Shown one piece after another: positions 44,870 through 55,125 of a stretch of DNA of 64,000 nt. The stretch lies in assembly GCA_008973525.1 (NCBI GenBank), contig WACJ01000223.1, positions 558,001-622,000 of the forward strand, written 5' to 3'. The position numbers and the translations under genes are program-made. Position 1 is the first letter of the stretch, and every line of letters begins with the position of its first letter. Source of the DNA: Stenopsyche tienmushanensis. Taxonomy: Eukaryota; Arthropoda; Insecta; Trichoptera; Stenopsychidae. Under the pieces are notes generated by a model. It was not told the DNA's origin. It worked only from the letters and a program-made list of their open reading frames with translations, and did no database searches.

Positions 44870-46196
44870 CGTAATGTCTCGTTCACACCTAGCGTAAAAT
44901 AATGCTAATAAAATAAAGGCAGAAAAGTAGTGACCGCACGTTAATTCGGGACTGTTTATTAGGGCTGCCAACTCTGTCCCGCCGTGCCGAAACGTGTTGA
45001 TGTAAGATTTTTAATTTGTTTCGTATTTATTTCATTTTCGGAATCAAAATCACACAACGATGGAAACATTTCCAAATTATCCCTCCGCATCACGATTTTG
45101 TTACGAAATACGGTTACTTGCTCAGCCATTGTTAGAATATTACCTTTTTTTTTTTTTTTTTTTAAGAGACATATTGAGCATGTTTACATTTTCAAAAATA
45201 TCAGATGATACTTATTGTCGGTGTAACTTTAAACTCTCATCTTTGTCCAATATAATATGCGTATTTCACATTAGTCGAATTTTCAATCGAAATTAAATTT
45301 ATTTTACGTATTAAATCTGAATTCCGGCGAGTAATCGTAAGTCAATAGTAGTAATGTCGTTTGTGCACCTCGATGATTGGAGCAGATGAGTGTTTTCTAT
45401 GTACCGTATATTTTAACCTTTTTCTGAGTACTTACGGAAATATCCGTTTTGACCTTCACTATTCAGAAAGGGCACTCTTGTGCATTGAAGCTCCGAGGCG
45501 GACAGAGACAGAGAGAACTTAGCGCAGTTCGGGAGACTGAGACGGATAGTTCCTCGCATGATTGTATATATCGTTAAGCCCAAATTTATCGACTTATAAT
45601 GATTTCGATTTCAAGTGTGTTATTTGTTTACGCAAAGAAACGACCGAATATTGTGTTATCGAGAGTGTTTGTTTATCTTCTCTGAGTGTTGAATGAGTCT
45701 TTGTTCAATTATCATTTCCTTCTAAAGGAGGAGCAAATGAATTGATTTTTTGTGTATTGTTTATGTAAAGAAATGACGTGATCTTGTATTCACTATCAAG
45801 TGTTCATTTAGAATTGACTCTGCCTCGAATTGAAGATTGTCTTACGTTGATTAGGAGCTGACAGAAAGTAATCGGCGTAAAGCGATTATGACATCAACGA
45901 CTTCATCGATTTTAAATTTGCTCACTAACGAAAAGGTTAAGGGACTTTCTCGACCCTTGAAATACGTAGTTTCACTTTTACGCAGTATGTAAAATTATAA
46001 ATACTTTATCTTCGCATTTTGTTTGGAAAGGTCCTGCCTGTAGATTCATTTTAAAGTGTTCCATGTCACGGCGGGACAGAGTTGGCAGCCCTAGCCAAAA
46101 AACAGTCCCGAATTAACTTGCGGTCACTACTTTTCTGCCTTTATTTTATTTTAAGGTGTACATATTTTACGCTACGTGTGAACAAGGCATTAGGCT
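44870..46196. mobile_element. Inverted-repeat DNA element A, about 1.3 kb
   Basis: The two ends are inverted copies of each other over about 110-120 bp. The left end has GTTCACACCTAGCGTAAAAT, AATAAAATAAAGGCAGAAAA, GTAGTGACCGCACGTTAATT and AGGGCTGCCAACTCTGTCCC. The right end has the reverse complements between about 46070 and 46190. The inside has no long frame. Left-body words (45000-45345) and right-body words (45955-46080) are shared with the arms of the palindrome at 49753-54182, but a 600-bp middle (45345-45955) is not. The superfamily is not recognised. A TTAA at 45229-45232 is the empty counterpart of a MITE site in the palindrome. Confidence 0.82.
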
Positions 46197-46199
46197 AAC

Positions 46200-46310
46200 G
46201 ATCACTTGTGAGTAGGGAATTCAATCCCGAGCCAAAATTTCGATCCCGGGATTTCATTCATCACTAGTCCCGGGATCCCGGGATTGGGATTTTCAATATT
46301 TTAAGAAATT
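46200..46310. repeat. CCCGGGAT-rich repeat
   Basis: The words AATCCCGAGC, GATCCCGGGATT, AGTCCCGGGATCCCGGGATT and GGGATT lie within 70 bp. This resembles the end of a DNA transposon family with CCCGGGATT words. Only one end is visible. Confidence 0.45.
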
Positions 46311-46419
46311 ACATTGATAAATTTGATCAAAAATTACTAATAAGTCCATTTGTTCAATATAAAAAATAACTTGAAGGCGAAAGAATTTTATTTATATAAT
46401 AAAAGATAAAAATACCGTT

Positions 46420-46740
46420 GACTTCTATATCGTTTTGTAATCGCCAAACTGAGAGGGGCAACCTGAAATAATGGCGAAACCACTCAGTTTCGAATTCGCT
46501 CGGGTAAGTTGTACGGTGACGGGGAGACACCCTCAGTTGGTGTAGGAGCGAATCCGAGATGCACCCAAGCGTCACGTCTATCTTCACCCTACCCCGGCAA
46601 CGCCCTAGCGAGGAAAGGGGGGACTGGACTCCTTGTACTCCAGAAAGCCCTTTCCAGTAGAGCCAAAAAGGTCGTCTAGAGTAGTTTTCCACCATCTCCC
46701 TATGAAAACTACTCAGTCTTTACAAACCCCCCCCCCCCCA
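46420..46740 (-). pseudogene. LINE-associated C-terminal fragment
   Basis: On the minus strand one frame reads WWKTTLDDLFGSTGKGFLEY. It resembles the LDDLFGPTGKGFLEF-type segment found downstream of RT in some insect LINEs. The rest is frame-shifted. The call rests on this one segment and is tentative. Confidence 0.4.
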
Positions 46741-46980
46741 AACTCCTTATCGAGACGTTCGCGAAAGCGTTCGTCAATACGTTCACTCAGGATACCCGTT
46801 GGGCGAGCGTTCGAAATAAAACTCGGTGGTAATGCTACCTTCAATGTCGAGCGAATGAGGAGGTGAATGTATGACACAGACGGAATGGATGTAACCCCTT
46901 TCTATGAATGGATATTGAAGAGGCCCATAGTTCTGTAGTGGACTGTCAGTGGCTGCACTATGATGGTGATGATATGTTAT
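46740..46980 (+). repeat. LINE 3' end with terminal GATGATG-like tail
   Basis: Ordered blocks GGATATTGAAGAGGCCCATA, TGTAGTGGACTGTCAGTGGC and TATGATGGTGATG are shared with 60890-61110 (GGATATTGAAAAGGCCCCAG, CAATGGACTGTTTGTGGATG, TATGATGATGAT). LINE 3' ends of the RTE/CR1 sort often finish in such trinucleotide repeats. Both copies lack an RT frame. Confidence 0.6.
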
Positions 46981-47484
46981 ATATAAACATATATTTATTA
47001 TATTCTGTTTATTTAATATTTGCATGTGCTAATTCTATTAAATAGAAAATAAATAACTTGTTAAATCGTATTTAGATGGAGGAAGAAAACGTCCGAAAGA
47101 AATCCGCGCCACGTCCACCATATACGTGGACGTGGCGCGGAACGCGTTAAGAGTTAAGGGCTTACTGGTGGGGTACCAGCCAACCAATGATCGGTGACTA
47201 GGCGATGCTTGCAAGTTTGTTATGGGAAGATGAGGGATAAAGTTTTCTCATTTAAAAAGCACCATGATAGTGAACGAACAATAACCAGACATTTTAAGGC
47301 ATATGGGAAAGGGTGCAATTGAACATAAGCCAGACAATCTAAAATGGAAAAGGGAGCGTTTGGACAGGGTGCAAGATGGACATCAGACAGACGTTCTAAA
47401 GTGGATAAAAAAGCTTGGGAAAGGATGCAAGATGGAATAAAGTAAAACAGATAATGAGTCGAAAAAATTGACGTTAAACAGGAA

Positions 47485-48435
47485 CAGGGTCGTAACTAGG
47501 GCGTGGCAAAGCAGGCGCCTGCCACGGGCGCAACTGGGCTTGGGGCGCAAAACGTAGGATACCGACTCGATTGAGAGAGTTGCACGTGGTTTTTATTTTA
47601 CTTGACCATTCTACTTTAAATAATACGCGTTAATTGACATATCAGTATTACGGAGTCATTTTCGGTATCTTGCGTGGGGTTCCCCTGCGTCTTCGTTTGC
47701 AGATAACACTTGCTTATTGTGCCAGATAAGTCTGCATATTTTCTTCACAGCACTTCAAATCTTATCTTATCCAAATATAACATAAGAAAAATTAAACAGG
47801 ATCCTCTGTCACAATAAAAAAGGTTGAAAACAAGTACTTCTCATTCTCATTACTCTGAAAATTGACTCGAAGTAGATAAAGCCACTGGACAGATAATCGA
47901 TGTCAAGCTTGAGAGTCTTTGATTTGAAGTGTCGGCGAAGATGGTATGCATGGACTTATCTGGCGTAATAAGCAGGTATTATCTGCTGACTCATGACGGT
48001 ATTTGACGGTAACTGTGCGTCAATGGGTTAAATGAGATTATCTCGAATCTGTATTTTCAAAAACGACTTAAGTTGGGGCTTAAAAAGTTTTAAATCGAAC
48101 TGGCTGAATTTTTGGACTTTCAGTATAATATTGTTGATTGGATATACTTGAAGTTTTAAGGTTTTCGCGTTAATAAATTACTTTTTTGGGGTAAAATTTG
48201 TCAAGAATATATGAAAATTTAACTAAAAAGACGACTTAGTTTTTAATTTTATACATTAATAGGTTATTATATTCTTCTCTTGCACATATTAAAAATCAAA
48301 AATTTATTTTCAGATCTATAGAAAAAAATTGACAAATGAACAACTTCTTGATATCACGAAAAAGTGGGGGAAGGGGGGGGGGGGGCGCAATTTAGATTTT
48401 TGCCACGGGCGCATCATACCCTAGTTACGGCTCTG
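47485..48435. mobile_element. hAT-type non-autonomous element with perfect 8-bp target duplication
   Basis: The element starts CAGGGTCGTAACTAGGG and ends CCCTAGTTACGGCTCTG, inverted repeats with two mismatches in 17. The 8-bp AACAGGAA flanks it on both sides (47477-47484 and 48436-48443). An 8-bp duplication with CAG...CTG termini is the hAT signature. It is 951 bp with no transposase frame. A G-run at about 48366-48387 and the words GCCACGGGCGC near both ends are notable. A 5'-truncated relative lies at 9720-10507. Confidence 0.93.
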
Positions 48436-48484
48436 AACAGGAACATGGTCTCAATGATGTACATTTCAATTTTAGATAGACTTA

Positions 48485-48770
48485 TATCGGTGAGATAGGT
48501 AAGTACATAACACCTTCATCGAATCCTTCCTTCTCCACAAACAGCTTCAATGTGTCAATAGATGTGTTTGCTGAAGGTATGTCAGCAGAAAGCTTTTCCC
48601 CGTGAATTTCAAGTTCCCCGATATCATGTCGTCCTTTGAATTTATCAAGCCCGAACTTGCTTTCAGGGTGGAATTTCCATTTAATTTTGTATTGAAAAAT
48701 ATTGCTTTTTCACACAACAATAGAACAGATATTGACTGTACAGTTGATCGTTTTTGTATGAACCACATAA
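48485..48770 (-). pseudogene. pogo/Tigger (jerky-type) transposase relic
   Basis: On the minus strand CEKAIFFNTKLNGNSTLKAS is followed, after one frame change, by KFKGRHDIGELEIHGEKLSA and IDTLKLFVEKEGFDEGVMY. This is the HTH_Tnp_Tc5 (CENP-B-like) DNA-binding region and the segment after it in jerky/Tigger proteins. The DDE domain is not present. Confidence 0.75.
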
Positions 48771-49029
48771 AAATTCATTCTTCATGTTCTGTATTACCTG
48801 ATTTTTTAAAATAAATTTTCGCTCTCAGCTTCCATCTTCTGATATAAAATAATTAATAAACATCGTAATATGCAATCCGTCACGTACGTAAGCAAAAGTG
48901 GACGCAATTCTCCACGTGCAAATCAGCAAATTATATATTTTAGTTTAATTTGGAATAATCCGGGTAATCAAGGTTCTAGTATATACAGAAGATTATAGGG
49001 ATACAAGTTACAATTATTATCGTCTTAGG

Positions 49030-49437
49030 GGTGTTATATCCCTCTCACCGTTACATGATATTTCGCCCTTAAACAATCATCTTATCACCAAACAACTTCT
49101 ATCTGCTCTGTGATTGTTTATCATATATTTAAAATGTAAACCCATCCTATGTATTAAGAGCAAGTTGTCCATCGGGAACAAATTGCTCTTATACAAATCC
49201 CTCATACGTCCCATCATGACCTACGCCTCTCCAGTCTGGGGATACCGGCAGAGCGACAATCGCAAATTAGAAACAGTACAGAGCATTGCCATAAGACGAG
49301 CGTTTGGAGCTCCTTGGTATCTCCGGAACTCCCAACTTCAATACGAAGCAAATATCCCTCCCATCAAAGATCACATCGAGTACCTTTCTACCAATTTCTT
49401 TGATTCCCTAAAAAAAGGTACCCTAATCCCATCATAA
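49030..49437 (+). pseudogene. Jockey-clade LINE RT C-terminal region
   Basis: The frame at 49114-49437 reads KLSIGNKLLLYKSLIRPIMT, then YASPVWGYRQSDNRKLETVQ, then RRAFGAPWYLRNSQLQYEAN and IPPIKDHIEYLSTNFF. This is the end of the ORF2 of Jockey-type LINEs, with the expected short tail. It is 5' truncated, with a decayed upstream part at 49030-49110. Confidence 0.85.
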
Positions 49438-49702
49438 ATTCCTTATCTTCCTACTCGAGCAGCTTGAATCGCCGCCCGAAGGCGATACTTGGTCTTAAAG
49501 TCTCAAGGAATATTCGCAGATACCGATACCCAAAAAAGGGTATCGGTTAGTCTAAACTACGTATCAAAATTCCAAAATAATGTTATCTTTAAATCTTTTA
49601 TTATTATCTTTACATATGTTTTTATTTTTATTACTTTATTTTATTTTTATATATTCTTTACATGCATATTTTATTCTTTTAATATTTCATTTTTATAAAT
49701 AA

Positions 49703-49735
49703 CTAGCTGGTACCCGGCGCGTTGCTGCCACAGAA
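49703..49735 (-). mobile_element. Helitron-like 3' terminus
   Basis: On the minus strand the end reads GGCAGCAACGCGCCGGGTAC then CAGCTAG followed by TT. It matches the CTRR terminus with the upstream GC-rich word seen at 32335-32359. The body of the element would extend to higher coordinates, where the palindrome starts only 18 bp away, so it is truncated. Confidence 0.65.
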
Positions 49736-50080
49736 GAAATAGTTCTAAAAATACATAAACACGACAGGCAACAAAACGTAGTAGTGACCGCACGTTAATT
49801 CGGTACTATTTTTTGACCTCGTAATCTGAGGGCTGCCAACTCTCACGCGCCGTGACAAAGAACGTTTTAAAATGAATCTACAGGCAGGGCCTTTTCAGAA
49901 AAAATGCGACCAAAGAGAATTTAGTATTTTACATACTACGTAAAAGTGAACCTACGTATTTCAAGTCTTACGATTACTTGCCGGAACTCAGGTTTAATAC
50001 GCAAAATAAATTTAATTTCTATTGAAAATTCGACTAATGTGAAACATGCATTTTTATTTTGGATAAAGATGAGAGTTTAA

Positions 50081-50207
50081 CCCTTTCAGACCTGGCGTGC
50101 ACAATTGTGGACATAAATATTTTTTTTTATATTCACCTTATTATACTTTAGACACATGGAATTTACAAATTCCATCGGATGAAAAAAATAATTCAGTTCT
50201 GAAAGAC
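50081..50207. mobile_element. piggyBac-type MITE in the left arm of the palindrome
   Basis: A 127-bp element has ends CCCTTTCAGA and TCTGAAAGAC, nearly inverted, flanked by TTAA on both sides (50077-50080 and 50208-50211). TTAA duplication is the piggyBac signature. A mirrored copy of the same length sits in the right arm at 53728-53854. Element A has a single TTAA at the matching position. Confidence 0.88.
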
Positions 50208-53200
50208 TTAATGTTACACCGACGATAAGTATCATATGATATTTTTGAAAATGTAAACATGCTCAATACGTCTCTTCAAGAAAAAAGGTGATATTCTAAC
50301 AATGGCTGAGCAAGTAACCGTGTTTCGTATTAAAATCGTAATGCGGAGGGAGAATTTAGAAATGTTTCCATCGTTGTGTGAATTTTGATTCCGAAAATGA
50401 AATAAACGCGAAACAAATTAAAAATCTTACATCGACACGTTTCAAAAATTTCGAGACAGAGCTTTGTAACCAATTTATAGATCTTCTTAGTATTAAAACA
50501 GAGTTTCAATGGGTCATGAACCCATTGACTGAACATCATCATTCGATTATTACTAAGCATTAAAAGAGATAGATTCTTTCGATACTACTAAGCAAATACA
50601 ACCACATCGCCCAAATGAAATTCTAATTCAAATTGTAATAAATATATAACTTGATTTTTCACTACACACACAATTATTGTCGTCTTAGTAGTACGCGATC
50701 AAAATACTTTGGAGACTGCTGCCTTAAAGATTCTTCATCTTTATTGTGAGGCTACAACAGTAGACACAGGTAGCCCTCGGTTCACGCCGGCTCAATTTAC
50801 GCCGATCTATAATAACACCGCTACGCAATTCGCCGTCAAATTTTTCGATTCTCGACTTCGATGCTATGCTGATTTTCGTTTCAGTATGGACGTATTTACG
50901 TTATGCATTCGTTAAAACATTGACTGCTATTGAATACATTTATTTTTCGTGTTTAATATTGATGGGTATGTATACAATTACATTCAATTGAATTAATATT
51001 ACGCCTATTCGATTTGCGCGGGGTTTTGTAGTTTGTTTGATTTGATTTTTGGACGAATATATGAATCCTTGTCTATGAATGGCCCCAATTCTCAGAATTC
51101 TTATAACAATAAATGCTGTGTAATGTGCAATATACTTTCTAAGCATTTCGTTCAAATTTGTCCACAGCTTGGAAGCCGCTTGATATGACAAACACGCGGC
51201 ATCGTACAAAATTATTTCTAAAGACTTTAACAATATTCTATTTGTGAAATGAATAAAACAATATTTATTATGCTGCTTCTTCAGACAAAAACATAAATCA
51301 TTTATTACAAGCATTTATTAACACACCAATTATTTAAAATACTTATTCACTATACTATACGCTTCAAATAATTCTTATTTTACTATATTAGCATTAATAG
51401 CAATATAAAATCGCTAGAAATGTGCTGGATTTCTTACTATCACTCGCCCATACACAGCGGAGTATTAATATTACACCGACAGTGTCCCAGCTGCCAGAAC
51501 GATTGCTGACCCTACTCGTCATTTTGTTATGATTTTTCAGCCAATGGGAGACGTTGATTTGAGAAGCCCATACAGACTCAAAAGGTAATACGAACACTCG
51601 TTTGGCATCAAATGTGGCATTTTAAAGCCTGAAAAAAGTTGGCTGGCCTCCTACTTTGGGATTAAAACATCTCCGAATTTCGATATATAGTGGGTGCAAT
51701 ATACTTTCGAAGCATTTCGTTCAAATTTGTCCACAGCTTGGAAGTCGCTGGATATGACAAACACGCGGCATCGTATAAAATTATTTCTAAAGACTTTAAC
51801 AATATTCTATTTATGAAACGAATAAAACAATATCTATCATGCTGCTTCTTCGGACAAAAATATAAATCAATCGTCGTTTTGCTTGTTTGATTTATTAATG
51901 CACCTAAATCTATTTATCACTTTTGGCCTGAATAAATATACCACACTATAAACGATCTTGCTGAAATTATAATTTTTATATTAATAATTATTGTCATTGA
52001 GAGTAAATAGTCAAATAATTTCGCTTTGGCATATTGTAGATAAATATTGTACTATATAGTATTTGTAGTAATTTGCATTATTTATGCCTTTTGAAATAAT
52101 ATTTTTGTAAAGTCGTTAAAATCGACTCATTAATATTTGCTAGAAACACCATGACAGTACTTTGAAAGTGACACTGTCCCATCCCAAAATAAAGAAACAA
52201 AGGGACTTACCTTATTCCGAATCGAACGATTTGATTTGCTTTTTGTTTCGATTATCGCTGTTGCAGTAGTACACGATAGTATTGGGATTCCCCAAAATCG
52301 CACGTGTTATTATATCGGCCGTTTATTACGCCGATATAGTGTCCCAACTGCCTTTGCATAATCTTTATCTTCTTAACGACTTCTCCCATTGGCTGAAAAA
52401 TCATAACAAAATGACGAGTAGGGTCAGCAATCGTTCTGGCAGCTGGGACACTATGTCGGCGTAATATTAATACTCCGCTGTGTATGGGCGAGCGATAGTA
52501 AGAAATCCCGCACATTTCTAGCGATTTTATATTGCTATTAATGCTAATTTAGTATAGTATAGTGCATAAGTATTTTAAATAATTGGTGCATTAATAAATG
52601 CTTGTAATAAATGATTTATGTTTTTGTCTGAAGAAGCAGCATAATAGATATTGTTTTATTCATTTCACAAATAGAGTATTGTTAAAGTCTTTAGAAATAA
52701 TTTTGTACGATGCCGCGTATTTGTCATATCAAGCGGCTTCCAAGCTGTGGACAAATTTGAACGAAATGTTTCGAAAGTGTATTGCACATTAGACATCATT
52801 TATTGTTATAAGAATTCTGAGAATTGGGGCCATTCATAGACAAGGATTCATATATTCGTCCAAAAATCAAATCAAACAAACTACAAAACCCCGCGCAAAT
52901 CGAATAGGCGTAATATTAATTCAATTGAATGTAATTGTATACATACCCAACAATATTAAACACGAAAAATAAATATATTCAATAGCAGTCAATGTTTTAA
53001 CGAATGCATAACGTAAATACGTCCATACTGAAACGAAAATCAGCATAGCATCGAAGTCGAGAATCGAAGAATTTGACGGCGAATTGCGTAGCGGCGTTAT
53101 TATAGATCGGCGTATATTGAGCCGGCGTGAACCGAAGGCTACCTGTGTCTACTGTTGTAGCCTCACAATAAAGATGAAGAATCTTTAAGGCAGCAGTCTC

Positions 53201-53727
53201 CAAAGTATTTTGATCGCGTACTACTAAGACGACAATAATTGTAAGTTGTACCCCTACAATATAATATATGTGTGTACGTGTGTAGTGAAAAATCAAGTTA
53301 TATATTTATTAGAATTTAATTTGGGCGATGTGATTGTATTTGCTTAGTAGTATCGAAATAATCCATCTCTTTTAAAGCTTAGTAACAATCGAATGATGAT
53401 GTTCAGTCAATGGGTTCATGACCCATTGAAACTCTGTTTTAATACTAAGAAGATCTATAAATTGGTTACAAAGCTCTGTCTCGAAATTTTTGAAACGTGT
53501 CGATGTAAGATTTTTAATTTGTTTCGCGTTTATTTCATTTTCGGAATCAAAATTCACACAACGATGGAAACATTTCTAAATTCTCCCTCCGCATTACGAT
53601 TTTAATACGAAACACGGTTACTTGCTCAGCCATTGTTAGAATATCACCTTTTTTCTTGAAGAGACGTATTGAGCATGTTTACATTTTCAAAAATATCATA
53701 TGATACTTAACGTCGGTGTAACATTAG

Positions 53728-53854
53728 GTCTTTCAGAACTGAATTATTTTTTTCATCCGATGGAATTTGTAAATTCCATGTGTCTAAAGTATAATAAGGT
53801 GAATATAAAAAAAAATATTTATGTCCACAATTGTGCACGCCAGGTCTGAAAGGG
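53728..53854. mobile_element. Mirror copy of the piggyBac-type MITE in the right arm
   Basis: It is the reverse complement of 50081-50207, also 127 bp. TTAA is intact on one side (53855-53858) and is TTAG on the other (53724-53727), a single substitution after insertion. Confidence 0.87.
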
Positions 53855-54182
53855 TTAAACTCTCATCTTTATCCAAAATAAAAATGCATGTTTCACATTA
53901 GTCGAATTTTCAATAGAAATTAAATTTATTTTGCGTATTAAACCTGAGTTCCGGCAAGTAATCGTAAGACTTGAAATACGTAGGTTCACTTTTACGTAGT
54001 ATGTAAAATACTAAATACTCTTTGGTCGCATTTTTTCTGAAAAGGCCCTGCCTGTAGATTCATTTTAAAACGTTCTTTGTCACGGCGCGTGAGAGTTGGC
54101 AGCCCTCAGATTACGAGGTCAAAAAATAGTACCGAATTAACGTGCGGTCACTACTACGTTTTGTTGCCTGTCGTGTTTATGT

Positions 54183-55125
54183 CCTCGTCTGAACAAGCCT
54201 TTACGTTGAAATTTTATTTCTGCTATCATGCATTGCATTGCATGCACAGCAGAACCGGGACTAGATTGTTGATCAATTAATAAATAATTCCTATGAGAAT
54301 GAATTATTCATATACATTTTTTACAGATATGGGGGTGGAAGTGGGAGAAAATCGAGAACTAGTGCCAATAGTATTTAAATCCGTCTCATATCTAATCTCT
54401 ATCATCTTGAGCTGTTTCCAATCAAAAGTACTGTTTTGACTACTACAATCTTGACTATAGAACCATTTTATCTTATTGAAATTGACCTGACTATTTGATA
54501 TTACTTGATAACTGACTTTCACCTATTTGTTCCAACTGTCTATATTTTTAGTTTGCTTCCAGTCTAACCAATTAAATATTGATTGATTGTCCCCGGTCGG
54601 CACTAAACGCCCCAAGTTCGAATGCTTTATTTTAACTATTGGCCACCTGACTGGTACTTATTTACAGATTAAATACTTAAATATATACTCTTTTACAGCA
54701 AGCTGATACTCAGTTTATCTACTATTCATTGCTACTTTTACAAATCATGACTTGCTTGTCACTCACTATCTCTTACATAGTTGACCCTACCTAACAATAT
54801 AGAGCAGTGGTTCTTAAATACATTCAAGATATAGCTTGTGGGGACAGTTTCAGTTTGTCATACTTCATATTTTTGTTTAAATATCCTTTATTTTGTTTCA
54901 AATTTGATATTTTTTTCCCCGATTGTAATATTCAAATTTAATAAAAAATATTATTTAAAATGTGTAGTGAGTAGTTAAATATAGATACACTATAAATAAT
55001 AATAGTCGTCGTTATCGTTCCGAACGTCAAGCGACACAATATTTGTGAGCTTAAGACCAAATATTTAGTCAAGAATAAGTGACGTTTAGTGTATTTCGCA
55101 ATAGTGCTTCGTGTGGTGTCAAGTG
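54183..55125. other. Upstream region of RIOK3
   Basis: No other gene is seen. The RIOK3 5' UTR and promoter should be in the last few hundred bases before 55126. There is no convincing TATA box, as is usual for housekeeping genes. The frame at 54304-54522 (-) has no motif. Confidence 0.4.

Larger units (their letters stand above)
49753..54182. mobile_element. 4.4-kb palindromic element B, arms about 1.8 kb
   Basis: The left arm 49753-51551 is the near-identical reverse complement of the right arm 52382-54182, with an 830-bp spacer. The outer ends start ACATAAACACGACAGGCAAC and GTAGTGACCGCACGTTAATT and mirror exactly. The inner ends are CCAATGGGAGA / TCTCCCATTGG. Arm frames include 50378-50563 (+) mirrored by 53372-53557 (-), reading KNFETELCNQFIDLLSIKTE. 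The frame at 50709-50915 (+) is mirrored at 52997-53296 (-), and 50940-51314 (-) is partly mirrored at 52598-52792 (+). No catalytic motif is recognised. The spacer holds a further, direct copy of an arm segment (51693-51885). Outer parts are related to element A at 44870-46196. Superfamily unassigned; foldback-like in form. Confidence 0.9.

Noticed and set aside
46420..46740. GC-rich block considered as an rRNA fragment
   Set aside because: No 18S or 28S core word is recognisable, and the minus strand reads a LINE-associated LDDLFGSTGKGFLEY segment instead.
48369..48390. Long G run considered as a regulatory G-quadruplex
   Set aside because: It is a homopolymer inside a non-coding hAT-type element, away from any gene, and its length may be a sequencing artefact.
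49753..54182. Palindrome considered as a Polinton/Maverick (ends near AG...CT)
   Set aside because: There is no DNA polymerase B, integrase, ATPase or protease frame, no 6-bp target duplication at the visible ends, and mirror symmetry continues beyond the AG.
55111..55125. Earlier start for RIOK3 at 55111
   Set aside because: That codon is GTG; the first ATG in frame is 55126 and gives the expected N-terminus.
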